From: an uncultured bacterium
GTDB taxonomy: Bacteria > Bacillota > Clostridia > Oscillospirales > Oscillospiraceae
Assembly (NCBI GenBank): GCA_946548895.1
Contig: CAMNQF010000002.1
Span: 1-64,000 of the forward strand
Reading direction: 5' to 3'
DNA: 64,000 nucleotides
A program made the position numbers and the translations under genes. Below are positions 42,786 through 52,620 of this stretch, piece by piece. The notes below the pieces were generated by a model. It was not told the origin of the DNA and searched no databases. It was given only the letters and a program-made list of their open reading frames with translations. Within the stretch, counting starts at the first letter, position 1, and every line of letters begins with the position of its first letter.

Positions 42786-44072
42786 TCACTTCCCCGCCCC
42801 GGCCACGGACACGCCTTTCAGCCGCATGGCATAGGGGCCGTCGTACCAGGCGGTGAGATAGCGATCGGCCGAGAAAGCCAGATCCGTTTGCGCTTCCAGA
42901 ATGCTGCCGTTTACTGAGCCGCCTGTGACCGGCGTAACGGTTCCGTCCGCCTCAATGAGGTAAGCCAACCGGATTTCGCCGCCGAAGTGGCCGCTCATAG
43001 CGTCCATCTGGAAGTCGGAGAAGGTCACCGCCCACAGGCAGGGGCCCTTTTTCAGTTCCTGGAATGTCAGTCTGCCGTTGGCGCAGGACAGCTTCTCGTA
43101 AATTCCGGTGGGCTTCACCCCCAGGTAGCGGCAAAAGCGGTTGGGGCCGTGGTACGCCAGGAGCGCCCCGCCCTCCAGCAGGGGCAGGTCGGCCATGGGG
43201 AGACCTTCCTCGCTGTAGGGGTCGGTGGCCCGGAGGGTGAGGGACAACCGTTCGCCCTGGGCCTCCCCCTGCACATTCTCCCCCTGCTTCCAGGTGGAAT
43301 ACTTGGCGTACACCGCGCTGGCGGAGGAACGCTTCTTGTAGTAGGACAGCACCTCGGCCACGGCGTCGCCGCTGAGAATCAGGTCGTACTTGCCGCTCTT
43401 CAAAATCTTTTGGGCGCGGGCCCGGTCCCGGACGAATGTGAGGGCCTCCGCCACCTTGGCGGACAGGGCCGCCTCATCCAGCGCGTCGTACTCATAGATG
43501 TTGTGCATCTCCACGTCCTCGGGCTCTTTGCACTGCACCACGAACTCGCCCTTTACGCTGGCGTCGGTGTAGGAAACGTCCGTCCCCTCCGAGGAGACGA
43601 CGCGGTGGGCGCTGCGGCTTACGAACAGCTCGGCGGAGTTGACAAAGGCATCCTCGTGGACATCGGGGGCAAAAAGGGCCCGGGCCATTTTGCCCGCGCT
43701 CCGGGCCAGGGGGGCTTCAGCCAGCTCCCCGGCCTTCTCCACCATAGGGGCCCGCACCGGGTCAGGCATATCAAAGTAGGGATTGGCGGCGAATTGGGCG
43801 GCGTAGTACGCCCCCTTCAGCTCCTGGTCGATCTGCCCGTCGTCCATGGAAGAGATCAGCTGCACCGAGGTGAAGCCCCGGTTGGGCTTCTCCCCCTCCT
43901 GGCCGGGAACATCCCGGAACACGGTGACTTCGTACTTGCGCACGTCCTTGATGCGCCGGGTGTCCAGCTCTTTTTTGACAAAAAACAGCTCCGCGGTCTC
44001 GTCTATCCGCTCGTTGACGCGCCACAGGCCGATGCCGCAGCGCTCCAGGGCGCTTTTAATGCGTTCGATCAT
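42786..44072 (-). CDS. tldE: TldE/PmbA-family subunit of the TldD/E metalloprotease
   Basis: 428 residues. This is the non-catalytic partner in the TldD/TldE heterodimer that degrades unstructured peptides and matures some ribosomal peptides such as microcins. Lack of the HExxxH helix and the family blocks (EGTDVSYTDASVKGEFVVQC; FGGEIRLAYLIEADG; VTPVTGGSVNGSILEAQTDL) support this. It lies 50 nt downstream of tldD in the same operon. The protein diverges from proteobacterial PmbA, and I use the symbol by position and overall pattern. Confidence 0.8.
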   Translation of the reverse strand: MIERIKSALERCGIGLWRVNERIDETAELFFVKKELDTRRIKDVRKYEVTVFRDVPGQEGEKPNRGFTSVQLISSMDDGQIDQELKGAYYAAQFAANPYFDMPDPVRAPMVEKAGELAEAPLARSAGKMARALFAPDVHEDAFVNSAELFVSRSAHRVVSSEGTDVSYTDASVKGEFVVQCKEPEDVEMHNIYEYDALDEAALSAKVAEALTFVRDRARAQKILKSGKYDLILSGDAVAEVLSYYKKRSSASAVYAKYSTWKQGENVQGEAQGERLSLTLRATDPYSEEGLPMADLPLLEGGALLAYHGPNRFCRYLGVKPTGIYEKLSCANGRLTFQELKKGPCLWAVTFSDFQMDAMSGHFGGEIRLAYLIEADGTVTPVTGGSVNGSILEAQTDLAFSADRYLTAWYDGPYAMRLKGVSVAGAGK

Positions 44073-44122
44073 TTTTACACTTCCTTATCGTCAACATGGC
44101 CACGCTCCGATGGGACACGCGG

Positions 44123-45535
44123 CTAGCCCAGCCGGATGCGGGCCTTCATATACGGGCCGCCGTCGGACACCTTCACCCACTCCTTGTATCCCTTGCCGCA
44201 GAAACCGCTGCCGGACAGCTCCGGCGCCCCGCCCATCATGGTGACGGATTTCAGCAGGTCGGGCACATAGCCGGTAAGCACAATGGGAGAATAGACCTTT
44301 CCCGTCAGCTTGCCGCCCTTGATCTCCCTGGCGGTGGTCACCATGCACTGGATGCCCCAGTTTTTCGGGTCCTCCATGCCGCTGGAGGGCGTCTCCAGCA
44401 GGAAGCCGTCCTCAATGGAGGCGATCATCTCCCCGGGAGTGTTCTCCCCGCCCTGAAAATAGGTGTTGGTCATGCGGGTGTACGCCTTGCGCTCATAACT
44501 CTCCCGGCGGCCGTTGCCGGTGGGGGCCACCCCCAGCCGGGCGGCGCTGAGGGCGTCGCACATACCCGTCTTCAGCACGCCCTTGTCGATGATGACCGTG
44601 TCCCCGGTGAGGGTGCCCTCGTCGTCAAAGAAGGCGGTGGCGGTCTCGTCCACGGCGGAGCCGTCGTGCATAGTCACCAGGGGGCTGGCCACGTACTCGC
44701 CGATGAAGCTCCGGGCCAGGGCCCGGTCCTTGACGAACATATCCATCTCCACCCCGTGGCCGAAGGCCTCGTGGACGATCATGCCGGTGGTCTCCGGGTC
44801 GCACACGCAGTCGTATTCCCCCGGCGGGATGGGCTGGCTGTCCAGCAGCTCCAGGGCCTTCCGGGCGGTGTCCTCCACCCCCGCGTCCATCTGGTCCAGC
44901 AGCTCCGCGCCGCCCAGCACGGAGAAGGGGTGATAGGACAGCTTGATCTCCTGCCCCCGGGAGGCCATCACCGCGACCATGCCGTTGGTCCACATAACGG
45001 TCTGGTCCAGGTCCCGGTGCGTGGACAGAAACAGCTTGCGGTATGCCCGGTAGGACACCGCCGCCTGGGCGTCCAGGATGCGCCCGTCCACCGCCAAGGC
45101 CTTTTCCCGCAGGGTGGTGATCTTCTTGACAATGGCCTCGTCCCCCAGCTCCCGCGGGTGGACCTTCCACCCGGTCTCCCTTTTCAGGGCGGCGGGCTCG
45201 TCCGCGGGGATGGGGGTGGGCAGGGAGGCGAAGCTCTCCAGGGCCTTGTCCTGCGCCTCCATACGGCTGGCCAGGACGGCACAGATGTCCGGGATCTTGT
45301 CCTCGGAAAACTCGTTGAAGGAGTACTCGGCGCAGCCCGTGCCGTCGAACACGCGAACCACGAAGCCGCTGCCGCCGAACTCCCCTGATGTGGATATATT
45401 GACGCCGGTGCGGCTGACGCCCCAGGAGCGGTTGTCGTCCGCCACCGCCAGCACCGAGGCGTAGGGATATGCCTCCCGCAGGGCGGTGATGAGTTTTTGC
45501 AGGCCAGGTTTGGCCCGGTCAATGGATGAAAACAT
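44123..45535 (-). CDS. tldD: TldD-family zinc metalloprotease
   Basis: 470 residues. The catalytic motif GMIVHEAFGHGVEMD supplies the HExxxH zinc site, followed by MHDGSAVDETATAFFDDEGT and GVLKTGMCDALSAARLG, all typical of TldD. With TldE it forms a cytosolic peptidase. ATG 45535 has GGAGG 7 nt upstream. The first gene of the tldD-tldE operon. Confidence 0.92.
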   Translation of the reverse strand: MFSSIDRAKPGLQKLITALREAYPYASVLAVADDNRSWGVSRTGVNISTSGEFGGSGFVVRVFDGTGCAEYSFNEFSEDKIPDICAVLASRMEAQDKALESFASLPTPIPADEPAALKRETGWKVHPRELGDEAIVKKITTLREKALAVDGRILDAQAAVSYRAYRKLFLSTHRDLDQTVMWTNGMVAVMASRGQEIKLSYHPFSVLGGAELLDQMDAGVEDTARKALELLDSQPIPPGEYDCVCDPETTGMIVHEAFGHGVEMDMFVKDRALARSFIGEYVASPLVTMHDGSAVDETATAFFDDEGTLTGDTVIIDKGVLKTGMCDALSAARLGVAPTGNGRRESYERKAYTRMTNTYFQGGENTPGEMIASIEDGFLLETPSSGMEDPKNWGIQCMVTTAREIKGGKLTGKVYSPIVLTGYVPDLLKSVTMMGGAPELSGSGFCGKGYKEWVKVSDGGPYMKARIRLG

Positions 45536-45630
45536 AAGCAGACCTCCTTATTTCCGTTTTAAGCGCAGGAATATCATATCACGAGATACCTCGCCTGTCA
45601 AGGCATCCGTGGCGTTTGCCGGTCCGATTC

Positions 45631-45663
45631 AGCCCCCCGGTCCCGGCGGGATCGGGGGGCTGT
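45631..45663. repeat. Inverted repeat after ftsH
   Basis: CAGCCCCCCG (45631-45640) and CGGGGGGCTG (45654-45663), 10-bp perfect arms with a 13-nt loop, 23 bp past the ftsH stop. No T-run follows on the minus strand, so termination would be weak or factor-aided. Confidence 0.5.
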
Positions 45664-45686
45664 CCAATATACATCGCGCCTCGGCG

Positions 45687-47879
45687 CTATTCCTCCGGGT
45701 TCTGGGGCCGCTCCGGCTCCCCGCCGTCCGCCGTCCCGGCGGGCTCCGCCTCCGGCTCCTCCGTGTGGGAGGGCATGGGGATGGGCTCGTCCACAATATG
45801 GACGTGCCGCGCGGGGGGCTCAATGTCGCCGCCCTGCGGAGACTTGGCGCGGGTGGAGGTATAGGCGCCCTCCACCAGGGCGGGGTCCCGGCCCTCCAGG
45901 ATGGCCACCATTTCGCCGCCGGTGATGGTCTCCTTCTCCAGCAGGTAGGCCACCACCTTGTCCATGTCCTCCCGGTTGGCCCGGATCACCTCCACCGCGT
46001 CCTTGTAGCACACGTCGATGACCGCCTTCACCGCCTTATCCATCACGGCGGCGGTGTCCTGGGCGCAGTCCAGGCCGTAGCCCCCGTCCAAATACTGGTT
46101 GCGGACAGAGCCCAGGGCCATCATGCCGAACTCTTCGCTCATGCCGTACATGGCCACCATGTTCCGTGCGATGTTGGTGGCCTCCTGAATGTCCTGGGAG
46201 GCGCCGTTGGTCATGGTGTTCATCACCACTTCCTCGGCGGCGCGGCCGCCCATGGACACGGTGATTTTTGCCATCAGCTCTTCGCGGGTGCGCAGGTTGG
46301 TCTTGTCCTCCTCGGGCATCAGCAGGGTGTAGCCCAAGGAACCCTCGGTGTGGGGCACAATGGTGATCTTCTGCACCGGCTCGGCGTTCTTCTGCTTGTA
46401 GGCCACCATGGCGTGGCCCACCTCGTGATAGGCCACCAGCTTGCGCTCGAACTCGGTGAGGACTGAGTTTTTCTTCTCGCTTCCGGCGATGACAAACTCG
46501 AAGGAGGCCAGCAGATCCTCCTGGGTCACCAGGCGGCGGCCCTTGCGGACGGCCCGCAGGGCGGCCTCGTTTACCAGGTTGGCCAGATCCGCCCCCACGC
46601 AGCCCGCGGTGGCCAGGGCGATCTTGTTCAGGTCCACGTCCTCCGCCAGCTTAATCTTCCGGGTGTGGACCTGGAGGGTGGCCAGCCGCCCCGCCAGGTT
46701 GGGCCGGTCGATGGTGATGCGCCGGTCGAAGCGGCCGGGGCGCAGCAGCGCCTTGTCCAGCACCTCGGGCCGGTTGGTGGCCCCCAGCACGATGACGCCC
46801 TTGCCGGGGTCAAAGCCGTCCAGCTCGGCCAGCAGCTGGTTCAGGGTCTGCTCCCGCTCGTCGTTGCCCCCCATGCGGTTGTCGCGGCTCTTGCCGATGG
46901 TGTCGATCTCGTCGATAAAGATGATGCAGGGGGCCATTTTGCTGGCCTCTTTGAAGAGGTCCCGGACCCGGGACGCCCCCACGCCCACGAACATCTCCAC
47001 AAAGTCGGAGCCAGAGATGGAGAAAAAGGGCACGTTGGCCTCGCCGGCCACGGCCTTGGCCAGCAGGGTTTTGCCGGTGCCCGGCGGGCCCACCAGCAGC
47101 GCGCCCTTGGGCAGCTTGGCGCCGATCTCGGTGTACTTGCCCGGGTTGTGGAGGAAGTCGATGATCTCCTCCAGGCTCTCCTTGGCCTCGTCCTGGCCCG
47201 CCACGTCCTTGAAGGTGACGCCGGTCTTTTTCTCCACATACACCTTGGCGTTGGACTTGCCCACCCCGCCGATGCCGCCAAAGCCGCCGCTGGACCCCAT
47301 TTTTTTGAACATATAGCGGTAGATGAACAGCATGGCCACCACCATCAGCACAATGGGCACCACGTAGCTCACCACGGCGGACACCATATACTGCTCCTGG
47401 GTCACCGGGTCGGAGGCGAACTCCACCCCGTGGTCCACCAGGCGCTGGGTGAGGTCCGGGTCATTCACCGGGCCCACATGGAATTTGATGGAGCTGCTGG
47501 CTGCGGTCTCCAGGTCCTGGCGGTCAAACTGGTTGAACAGCCCACCCAGCGCCCCGGAGCCGTAGGCGTCCTCCATCTGGTCCAAAAGCTCCTTCAGGGG
47601 CGGGGCGTCCTCCTTCAGGGTGAAGGTGTACACGCTGGACTCCAGCTTCACCTCCGCCACATAGTCCTTTTCCACCCATTCCCAGAACGTGGAATAGGGT
47701 ACTGTCTGCACCGCGGCGTTTTCCACCGTGCTGCGGCACATCTGGAGCAGGAACACCAGCAGCACCGCCCACAATACGATGCTGAAGAAACCAAGGGGAC
47801 TGCGTTTTTTGTCGTCGTCTCCGCCGCCGCTCGGATCCTCCCGGCGGTCTGGATCGTTGGGCTTCAACGGGCCGGCCAT
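45687..47879 (-). CDS. ftsH: ATP-dependent membrane zinc metalloprotease FtsH
   Basis: 730 residues. Two membrane helices (about 27-47 and 180-200) flank a small extracytoplasmic domain. The AAA module has [19 protein letters not shown] (Walker A, about 262), [11 protein letters not shown], the [23 protein letters not shown] and a central pore FVGVGASR. The protease domain has [11 protein letters not shown] (HExGH zinc motif, about 485). It degrades misfolded membrane and some cytosolic proteins. The Asp/Pro/Glu-rich C-terminal tail is long. ATG 47879 has AAGGAGG 8 nt upstream; upstream in-frame starts overlap that site. Confidence 0.96.
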   Translation of the reverse strand: MAGPLKPNDPDRREDPSGGGDDDKKRSPLGFFSIVLWAVLLVFLLQMCRSTVENAAVQTVPYSTFWEWVEKDYVAEVKLESSVYTFTLKEDAPPLKELLDQMEDAYGSGALGGLFNQFDRQDLETAASSSIKFHVGPVNDPDLTQRLVDHGVEFASDPVTQEQYMVSAVVSYVVPIVLMVVAMLFIYRYMFKKMGSSGGFGGIGGVGKSNAKVYVEKKTGVTFKDVAGQDEAKESLEEIIDFLHNPGKYTEIGAKLPKGALLVGPPGTGKTLLAKAVAGEANVPFFSISGSDFVEMFVGVGASRVRDLFKEASKMAPCIIFIDEIDTIGKSRDNRMGGNDEREQTLNQLLAELDGFDPGKGVIVLGATNRPEVLDKALLRPGRFDRRITIDRPNLAGRLATLQVHTRKIKLAEDVDLNKIALATAGCVGADLANLVNEAALRAVRKGRRLVTQEDLLASFEFVIAGSEKKNSVLTEFERKLVAYHEVGHAMVAYKQKNAEPVQKITIVPHTEGSLGYTLLMPEEDKTNLRTREELMAKITVSMGGRAAEEVVMNTMTNGASQDIQEATNIARNMVAMYGMSEEFGMMALGSVRNQYLDGGYGLDCAQDTAAVMDKAVKAVIDVCYKDAVEVIRANREDMDKVVAYLLEKETITGGEMVAILEGRDPALVEGAYTSTRAKSPQGGDIEPPARHVHIVDEPIPMPSHTEEPEAEPAGTADGGEPERPQNPEE

Positions 47880-47953
47880 AGGCACAACCTCCTTCATGTA
47901 ACCGGGTTGCCCCGGGCTGAAATCAACCTTCCTCTGGAAACAGTTGTTAGAGC

Positions 47954-47982
47954 AGTATACCATATCTTCCCGATAAAAACAA
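47954..47982 (-). promoter_or_regulatory. Promoter of ftsH
   Basis: On the minus strand TTGTTT (47982-47977), 17-bp spacer, TATACT (47959-47954), with a leader of about 70 nt. On the plus strand a TATACT (48076-48081) could be the -10 of rlmB, without a clear -35. Confidence 0.6.
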
Positions 47983-48125
47983 GAAATGTTCTTGGCGGGG
48001 GTGTAAACTTTCTATGACGAAAAAAGGGGAGGAAAAAGATGCCCTCTCCCCCTTCCGCCCGCCGTCAAATTATGATATACTAAAAAAACACGGTAAAAAA
48101 GTTGAGGTACAAAGGAGTTTTTCCC

Positions 48126-48914
48126 ATGCGGGACAAAAATAATCACATCAGGCCTATGGAAGCGGAGGCCGACGGCCTCATTGAGGGGCGCAACGCCGTC
48201 ATTGAGGCCCTCCGGGCCGGCACGCCCATCGACAAAATTTACATCGCCCGGGGGGAAACCGACGCCACCTTGGGCCATATCGCCTCCACCGCCCGGAACA
48301 AGGGCGTCGTGGTGGCGGAGGCGGACCGGCGGAAGCTGGACGGCATGAGCCGCACCAAGAGCCATCAGGGGGTCATCGCCGTGGCCGCCGTCCGAGAGTA
48401 CGCCGGCGTGGACGACATTCTGAACGCCGCCAGGGAAAAGGGGGAGCCCCCCCTCATCGTGGTGTGCGACGAACTCAGCGACCCCCACAACCTGGGGGCG
48501 GTGATCCGCACGGCGGAGTGCGCCGGGGCCCACGGGGTCATCATCCCCAAGCGGCGGTCCGCCGGGCTCACCGCCATCGTGGCTAAAACCAGTGCCGGAG
48601 CGGTGAGCTACCTGCCCGTGGCGCGGGTGCCCAACCTCACCGCCGCCCTCAAGGAACTGAAGGAGCAGGGCCTGTGGGTGTTCGGCGCCGCCGCCGACGG
48701 CGGGACAAGCCTGTACCAGGCCGACCTTAGGGGTCCCGCCGCCATCGTCATCGGCAGCGAGGGGGACGGCATGGGCCGCCTGGTTCGGGAGCAGTGCGAC
48801 TTCCTGGTGTCCATCCCCATGAAGGGGCGGCTCAACTCGCTGAACGCCTCCGCCGCCGCGGCGGTGGTGCTGTACGAAGCCGTCCGGCAGCGCGGAAGCG
48901 CCGAGCCGTCGTGA
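48126..48914 (+). CDS. rlmB: 23S rRNA 2'-O-methyltransferase, SpoU/TrmH family (RlmB-like)
   Basis: 262 residues. The N-terminal substrate-binding domain (about 16-90, LIEGRNAVIEALRAG) is followed by the knotted SPOUT domain with CDELSDPHNLGAVIRTAECA (motif 1), GSEGDGMGRLVREQCD (motif 2) and IPMKGRLNSLNASAAAAVVL (motif 3). It methylates a ribose in 23S rRNA (G2251 type) or a related site; exact target inferred. ATG 48126 has AAGGAG 8 nt upstream. The last seven codons and stop lie inside the first unit of a 236-bp tandem repeat, so its C terminus derives from the repeat. Confidence 0.9.
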   Translation: MRDKNNHIRPMEAEADGLIEGRNAVIEALRAGTPIDKIYIARGETDATLGHIASTARNKGVVVAEADRRKLDGMSRTKSHQGVIAVAAVREYAGVDDILNAAREKGEPPLIVVCDELSDPHNLGAVIRTAECAGAHGVIIPKRRSAGLTAIVAKTSAGAVSYLPVARVPNLTAALKELKEQGLWVFGAAADGGTSLYQADLRGPAAIVIGSEGDGMGRLVREQCDFLVSIPMKGRLNSLNASAAAAVVLYEAVRQRGSAEPS

Positions 48915-49362
48915 GCGCGTCGGGGCAAGCTTTGTATCGCTTGCTTTTGCCTGACGGCAAAAGCAAGCTCACTTCGCCGCCCCTCCTTTCCCCGCAAAGC
49001 CAAAGGGCGGCTTTGTGGGGGCCCCGTGAGCGCAGCGAAAGCAAAAGCCCAAGGCCCACGCAGTGGGACTGGATTTTGCTTGAGACAGAGCGAAGCCGCG
49101 CGTCGCGAACAGGCAAGGCGTGACAAGGCGGAAGCGCCGAGCCGTCGTGAGCGCGTCGGGGCAAGCTTCGTATCGCTTGCTTTTGCCAGACAGCAAAAGC
49201 AAGCTCACTTCGTCGCCCCTCCTTTCCCCGCAAAGCCAAAGAACGGCTTTGCGGGGGCCCCGTGAGCGCAGCGAAAGCAAAAGCCCAAGGCCCACGCAGT
49301 GGGACTGGATTTTGCTTGAGACGGAGCGAAGCCGCGCGTCGCGAACAGGCAAGGCGTGACAA
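48892..49362. repeat. 236-bp tandem duplication, two units
   Basis: Two head-to-tail units (48892-49127 and 49128-49362) match except for scattered substitutions. Each unit contains two stable hairpins: CTTGCTTTTGCC...GGCAAAAGCAAG, and CCCCGCAAAGCC...GGCTTTG(T/C)GGGG. Unit 1 begins within the 3' end of rlmB and contributes its stop codon; unit 2 ends about 20 bp before the next gene. All six frames are low-complexity and the few open ones look like shadows. It could be a repeated intergenic element or structured RNA. Confidence 0.85.
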
Positions 49363-49383
49363 CAACCCGATAAGGAGAATACC

Positions 49384-51486
49384 ATGTCCGATCAGAAAGA
49401 CCAGAAAGGCCGGCCGGAGTACACCGTGGACGAGATCCTGGCGGAATACGGCTCCAAGGGCCGGCCGGCCCCAAAGCCCGAAAAGCAAAAAAAAGTGGTG
49501 GACTTCCCGGAGGGCAAAGCCGCCCCGCCTCCGAAGGAGGACCCGAGGCCCCCGGTTCGCGGGGGCAAGCGGGCCGTTTCCAAGTCCGGCGAGCCCATGC
49601 CGGAGATCGTGCCGGAAAACATGGGCCGGGCCATCGGGGCCCACCTCCACACCCTGCTGCGCAGGGCGGACCACTTCGCGGACCATATGTATGACCAGGC
49701 AGAGCCGGACCCGGACGCCCTGCGGGCGGAGAAGTACACCCCCGGCGTGGACCGGGAGGAGGCCCCGCCGCCGGACACGGATTCCCGGCGTCCCCGGCTC
49801 CGGGTGGTGAAGCCCCGCGAGCTGCCCCCCGACGTTCCCCCCGCCAAGCTGGCCGCCCAGTATCAGAAGGGGCTGAAGGGCCAAAGCGTCCGGGTGCGGC
49901 TGGCTTTCCTGCTGTCCCTCGCCGCCGCCCTGTGCTCGGTGGAACTGCCCTTCCTGCCCTGGGCCGCCCTGGCCGGGGAGGTCCAAGCCTTGGGGCTGAC
50001 AGTGTTTCAGCTGCGCTGCTGGGCCCTCACCGCCCTGCTGCTGCTGGACGGCTTGCTGTGCTGGGAGATCCCCTTCCAGGGCGGGAAGCAGCTGGCCACC
50101 CTCCGCCCCCGGGCGGAGAGCGTGCTGCTCTTCTCCTGGCTGTTCACCCTGGCGGACGGCTTGGCCGCCCCCGGGATGGAGGGCCGGGGGGAATGCCTGC
50201 CCTACGCGGCGGTGGCCGGCCTGGGGCTGGCCTTCGCCCTGTGGGGAGAGCACGCCCGCCGCCGGGGAGACCGCATTTCCGCCAAAGCTGCCTCCCAGGC
50301 CCGCACCCCTTACATGGTGTCCATGGATGAGACACTGTGGTCCGGCAAACCCACTTACACCAAAATATCCGGCTCCCCCCTGGGCTTCGGCAGCCAGCTC
50401 CAAATGGAGGACGGCGGCCACGCCGCCTACCAGATCGCCGCCCCCCTGCTGCTGCTGGGGGCCCTGCTGTGCGCGGTGATGGCCTCCTTCGGCCAGAAGG
50501 CCCCGGAGCGGTTCCTGTGGGCGGCCTCCGCCTGCTTCACCGCCGCCGGCTCCTGGACGGCCCTGCTGGCCTTCGCCCTGCCCTACCGCCGGCTGGCGGA
50601 GCGGCTGCACAAGGTGGGCGCGGCCCTGGCGGGCTGGCCTGGCGCCGCCCGGTGCCGGCACGGGGGGGTCATCGTCAGCGACTTGGACCTGTTCCCCACC
50701 GGCTCGGTGACCGTCACCCAGGTGAAGGTGTTCGGCGGCGCGGCCACGGAAAAGGTGGTGGGCTATACCGCCACCATGCTGCGCCTGATGGACTGCGGCC
50801 TCACCCGGCCCTTCCACGACCTGCTGCGCACCCACGGCGCCCTCTACCGGGAGGTGTCCGGCCTGGAATGGCATGAGGGCGGGGCCTCCGGCGTGATCCG
50901 GGGGCACGAGGTGCTGGTGGGCACCTCCGCCTATATGCACCTGATGGAGGTGCCCCTCCCCCCGGGCCACAGCGTCAAAAACGCCGTCTACTGCGCCATC
51001 AACGGCCAGCTGGCCGGCCTGTTTCTGCTGGAGTACGCCATGAGCGGCGCGGTAAATCCCAGCCTGTCCGCCCTGATGAAGGCCGGAGCCGCCCCCGTGC
51101 TGGCCACCCGGGACCCCAACCTCATTCCCGCCCTGCTGGAGCAGAAGTTCAACCTGCCGGTGGACAAAATGGAGTTTCCCCCGGTGGAGCGGCGGCTGGA
51201 GCTGTCCAAGCCCGACCCGGAGGAAGTGGGCGGGCTGGTGGCCCTGCTCAACCGGGAGGGCCTGAGCGTCTACTGCGACGCGGTGGTGGGCGGCCGCCGG
51301 CTCCGGCTGGCCACCCGGTGGGGGCTGATTTCCGCCCTGGCCGGGTCGGTGATCGGGCTGTGCCTCACCTTCTACCTCACCTCGGTGGGGGCCTTCGCCT
51401 CCCTGACCGCGGCCAATTTTCTGGTCTTTATGGCGGCGTGGCTGGTGCCCCAGGCCCTCATTACCAATTGGGTCAACCAATACTGA
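49384..51486 (+). CDS. Polytopic membrane protein resembling a degenerate P-type ATPase
   Basis: 700 residues. A disordered N terminus (1-165) leads to membrane segments in two blocks (about 175-285 and 340-400), a cytosolic domain (about 415-620) and a final helix pair (about 640-690). The layout and the segments VIVSDLDLFPTGSVTVTQVK (where DKTGTLT would stand), GASGVIRGHEVLVGTSAYM and NPSLSALMKAGAAPVLATRD recall P1B-type ATPase phosphorylation, nucleotide and hinge regions, but the phospho-accepting DKTGT and the GDGxND motif are missing. Transport is therefore doubtful; a sensor or scaffold role is possible. ATG follows AAGGAG. The assignment is by pattern only. Confidence 0.6.
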   Translation: MSDQKDQKGRPEYTVDEILAEYGSKGRPAPKPEKQKKVVDFPEGKAAPPPKEDPRPPVRGGKRAVSKSGEPMPEIVPENMGRAIGAHLHTLLRRADHFADHMYDQAEPDPDALRAEKYTPGVDREEAPPPDTDSRRPRLRVVKPRELPPDVPPAKLAAQYQKGLKGQSVRVRLAFLLSLAAALCSVELPFLPWAALAGEVQALGLTVFQLRCWALTALLLLDGLLCWEIPFQGGKQLATLRPRAESVLLFSWLFTLADGLAAPGMEGRGECLPYAAVAGLGLAFALWGEHARRRGDRISAKAASQARTPYMVSMDETLWSGKPTYTKISGSPLGFGSQLQMEDGGHAAYQIAAPLLLLGALLCAVMASFGQKAPERFLWAASACFTAAGSWTALLAFALPYRRLAERLHKVGAALAGWPGAARCRHGGVIVSDLDLFPTGSVTVTQVKVFGGAATEKVVGYTATMLRLMDCGLTRPFHDLLRTHGALYREVSGLEWHEGGASGVIRGHEVLVGTSAYMHLMEVPLPPGHSVKNAVYCAINGQLAGLFLLEYAMSGAVNPSLSALMKAGAAPVLATRDPNLIPALLEQKFNLPVDKMEFPPVERRLELSKPDPEEVGGLVALLNREGLSVYCDAVVGGRRLRLATRWGLISALAGSVIGLCLTFYLTSVGAFASLTAANFLVFMAAWLVPQALITNWVNQY

Positions 51487-51528
51487 AACCGGCCCTGCCC
51501 GGGAGGTGACGCCGAAAAGCGCGCAAAT

Positions 51529-51568
51529 AACCCGTCAAGCCTTGAAATATCAGGGCTTGGCGGGTTTT
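51529..51568 (+). terminator. Terminator after the P-type-like gene
   Basis: AACCCGTCAAGCC (51529-51541) pairs with GGCTTGGCGGGTT (51554-51566, one T-G) and continues TTTT. Confidence 0.8.
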
Positions 51569-51662
51569 CCCGTTTGCTTTTCCTTTGCGGGCTCAAAACG
51601 TTCTTTATGAAGTTTCCCTTCCAGGCGGCGGCAGTGGAAAAATATGATATTCCGCTTAGGAT

Positions 51663-51691
51663 TTGACTATTGCCGGCCGATGTTGTATAAT
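51663..51691 (+). promoter_or_regulatory. Strong promoter of the methyltransferase-VanZ-ECF operon
   Basis: TTGACT (51663-51668), 17-bp spacer, TATAAT (51686-51691), 56 bp before the ATG. Confidence 0.8.
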
Positions 51692-51747
51692 AACATGATT
51701 TTGTATCCTCAGGACAGGATGCGGCATTCCGATCAGGGGGTGGAGCC

Positions 51748-52620
51748 ATGTGGGTCGCTGACCAATGGACGGACTACGAGCTGCTGGACTGCGGCCGGGG
51801 CGAGAAGCTGGAGCGCTGGGGGGACAAGCTGCTGGTGCGGCCCGACCCCCAGGCCATCTGGGACACCCCCCGCGCCCACAGGGGCTGGAAGCGCCCCGAC
51901 GCCCGGTACGCCCGGTCCACCACCGGGGGCGGCCAGTGGGCGGACAGGAACGTCCCCCAGCGCTGGCAGGTGAACTACAGGGACCTCACATTTCATGTGG
52001 GGCTGATGAACTTCAAGCACACCGGGGTGTTCCCCGAGCAGGCCGCCAACTGGGATTTCGCCCGGGAGCGGATTCAGCGCGCGGGCCGCCCTGTCAGCGT
52101 GCTCAACCTGTTCGCCTACACCGGCGGGGCAACCATCGCCTGCGCGGCGGCGGGGGCCAGCGTCTGCCACGTGGACGCGGCCCGCGGCATGGTCCAGTGG
52201 GCCCGGGACAACGCCAAATCCTCCGGGCTGGAGGACAAGCCCATCCGCTGGATTGTGGACGACTGCGCCAAGTTCGTGGAGCGAGAGATCCGGCGCGGCC
52301 GAACATACGACGCCGTCATCATGGACCCGCCCTCCTACGGCCGGGGGCCCTCCGGCGAGGTGTGGAAGCTGGAGGAAAACCTGTACCCCTTTGTGGAGCT
52401 GGTGGCCGGGGTGCTGTCCGACGAGCCGCTGTTTGTGATCTTGAACTCCTACACCACGGGGCTTGCCCCGTCGGTGCTCACCTATATGTTGCAGACCGTA
52501 GTGGGGGGCAGGTTTGGCGGGCGCACCGTGTCCGGCGAACTGGGCCTGCCCGTCACCGCCACGGGGCTGGCCCTGCCCTGCGGGGCCACGGGGCGGTGGA
52601 CGGCGGGAGGGGTTCGGTAA
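51748..52620 (+). CDS. Class I SAM-dependent (RlmI/RlmK-like) rRNA methyltransferase
   Basis: 290 residues. The Rossmann fold shows SVLNLFAYTGGATIACAAAG (motif I), VCHVDAARGMVQWARDNA (acidic end of strand 2), IRWIVDDCAKFV and the DPPSYGRGPSG motif IV characteristic of RNA base methyltransferases of the RlmI/RlmK type. The N-terminal PUA domain of RlmI is absent or replaced by a short N-terminal segment. It modifies rRNA bases by inference. The stop TAA shares its last A with the ATG of the VanZ gene. Confidence 0.85.
   Translation: MWVADQWTDYELLDCGRGEKLERWGDKLLVRPDPQAIWDTPRAHRGWKRPDARYARSTTGGGQWADRNVPQRWQVNYRDLTFHVGLMNFKHTGVFPEQAANWDFARERIQRAGRPVSVLNLFAYTGGATIACAAAGASVCHVDAARGMVQWARDNAKSSGLEDKPIRWIVDDCAKFVEREIRRGRTYDAVIMDPPSYGRGPSGEVWKLEENLYPFVELVAGVLSDEPLFVILNSYTTGLAPSVLTYMLQTVVGGRFGGRTVSGELGLPVTATGLALPCGATGRWTAGGVR

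Noticed and set aside
48892-49362. CRISPR-like array
   Set aside because: Only two units, each 236 bp and adjoining without unique spacers; no cas genes in the window.
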